NCBI GenBank assembly: GCA_964436955.1
Contig: CAYTFC010000004.1
Location: 6,194 to 70,193 of the forward strand
DNA from: CAMFKD01 sp964436955
GTDB lineage: Bacteria; Chlamydiota; Chlamydiia; Chlamydiales; JAJFMA01
Reading direction: 5' to 3'
DNA length: 64,000 nucleotides
Shown: piece after piece, positions 63,871-64,000 of the stretch
Layout of the letters: each line of letters starts with the position of its first letter
Numbering within the stretch: the stretch's first letter is position 1
Notes under the pieces: model-generated
What the model was told of the DNA's origin: nothing
The model's database searches: none
What the model saw: only the letters and a program-made list of their open reading frames with translations
Made by a program: the position numbers and the translations under genes

Positions 63871-64000
63871 TGATCACCGCAAAATTTGGGGGTAAATTCG
63901 TTACAGTTGAACCGATGACGGTTCGTTTGATCAAATCTTTGTACAACCTGCCATATTGGGTGGCATTCAGGATGGAAGAATCGGGAGAGATTGCAAGCCC
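63848..64000 (-). CDS. Partial phage head-tail connector-region protein
   Basis: The C-terminal 50 codons of a gene entering from the right (AISPDSSILNATQYGRLYKD, ending NFAVINACCCQG). It overlaps the next gene start by 23 bases, as is usual in this operon. The location suggests a connector or head protein; too short for family assignment. Confidence 0.5.
   Translation of the reverse strand, partial: GLAISPDSSILNATQYGRLYKDLIKRTVIGSTVTNLPPNFAVINACCCQG

Overview
This window looks like a stretch of a phage-plasmid (a replicon carrying both plasmid maintenance genes and phage morphogenesis genes), probably from an amoeba-associated Chlamydiota bacterium (Parachlamydiaceae- or Simkaniaceae-like). 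The host call is an inference. It rests on a GlgC whose core closely resembles chlamydial GlgC, AT-rich DNA, and a ParA / small ribbon-helix-helix / DnaB-like helicase / tyrosine-recombinase gene set reminiscent of chlamydial plasmids. No rRNA, tRNA, CRISPR array or complete insertion sequence was seen.

Layout. (1) 1-541: non-coding DNA with several palindromes. (2) 542-8423, plus strand: a small RHH protein, then a czcCBA efflux operon and a zinc/cadmium-type P1B ATPase. (3) 8999-13710: an AAA ATPase flanked by inverted repeats, then on the minus strand glgC with a starch-binding-domain protein, and an integrase with a small partner. (4) 13941-21295: a packaging module (DUF1064 protein, ParB-methyltransferase fusion, small and large terminase), all on the minus strand and bracketed by two paralogous AbiE toxin-antitoxin cassettes. 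(5) 21583-36598, plus strand: one compact 15-kb operon (cusCBA-like efflux, PacL-like ATPase, phosphoketolase, a second TolC-family lipoprotein, multicopper oxidase, DUF2231-like membrane protein, copper-storage protein) closed by a strong hairpin, followed by a truncated glycogen phosphorylase. (6) 37230-39604: an unusual replication-origin-like region with dispersed and tandem iterons, GCGAAGC hairpins and a structured GC-richer block. (7) 39601-45238: candidate initiator, fused primase-helicase, RHH adaptor and ParA on the minus strand, plus a tiny CopG-like gene on the plus strand. (8) 45581-64000, minus strand: a near-complete contractile-tail cluster read right to left, from neck proteins, sheath, tube and tail-assembly chaperones (with a -1 frameshift) through tape measure and baseplate to tail fibres and three tandem glycine-rich adhesins. 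The head genes presumably lie beyond 64000.

How it works together (inference): the replicon copies itself with an iteron/Rep/primase-helicase system, is segregated by ParA and RHH proteins, is stabilised by two AbiE systems, and can probably package itself into myovirus particles. Its cargo gives zinc/cadmium/cobalt and copper tolerance, useful inside metal-poisoning protist phagosomes, together with glycogen/phosphoketolase carbon metabolism. The most notable observations are the phage-plasmid organisation, the iteron origin, the orphan AbiE-type operator, the -1 frameshift, sheath and baseplate proteins sharing the same inserted modules, and a P-type ATPase whose DKTGT signature reads DKTRT.
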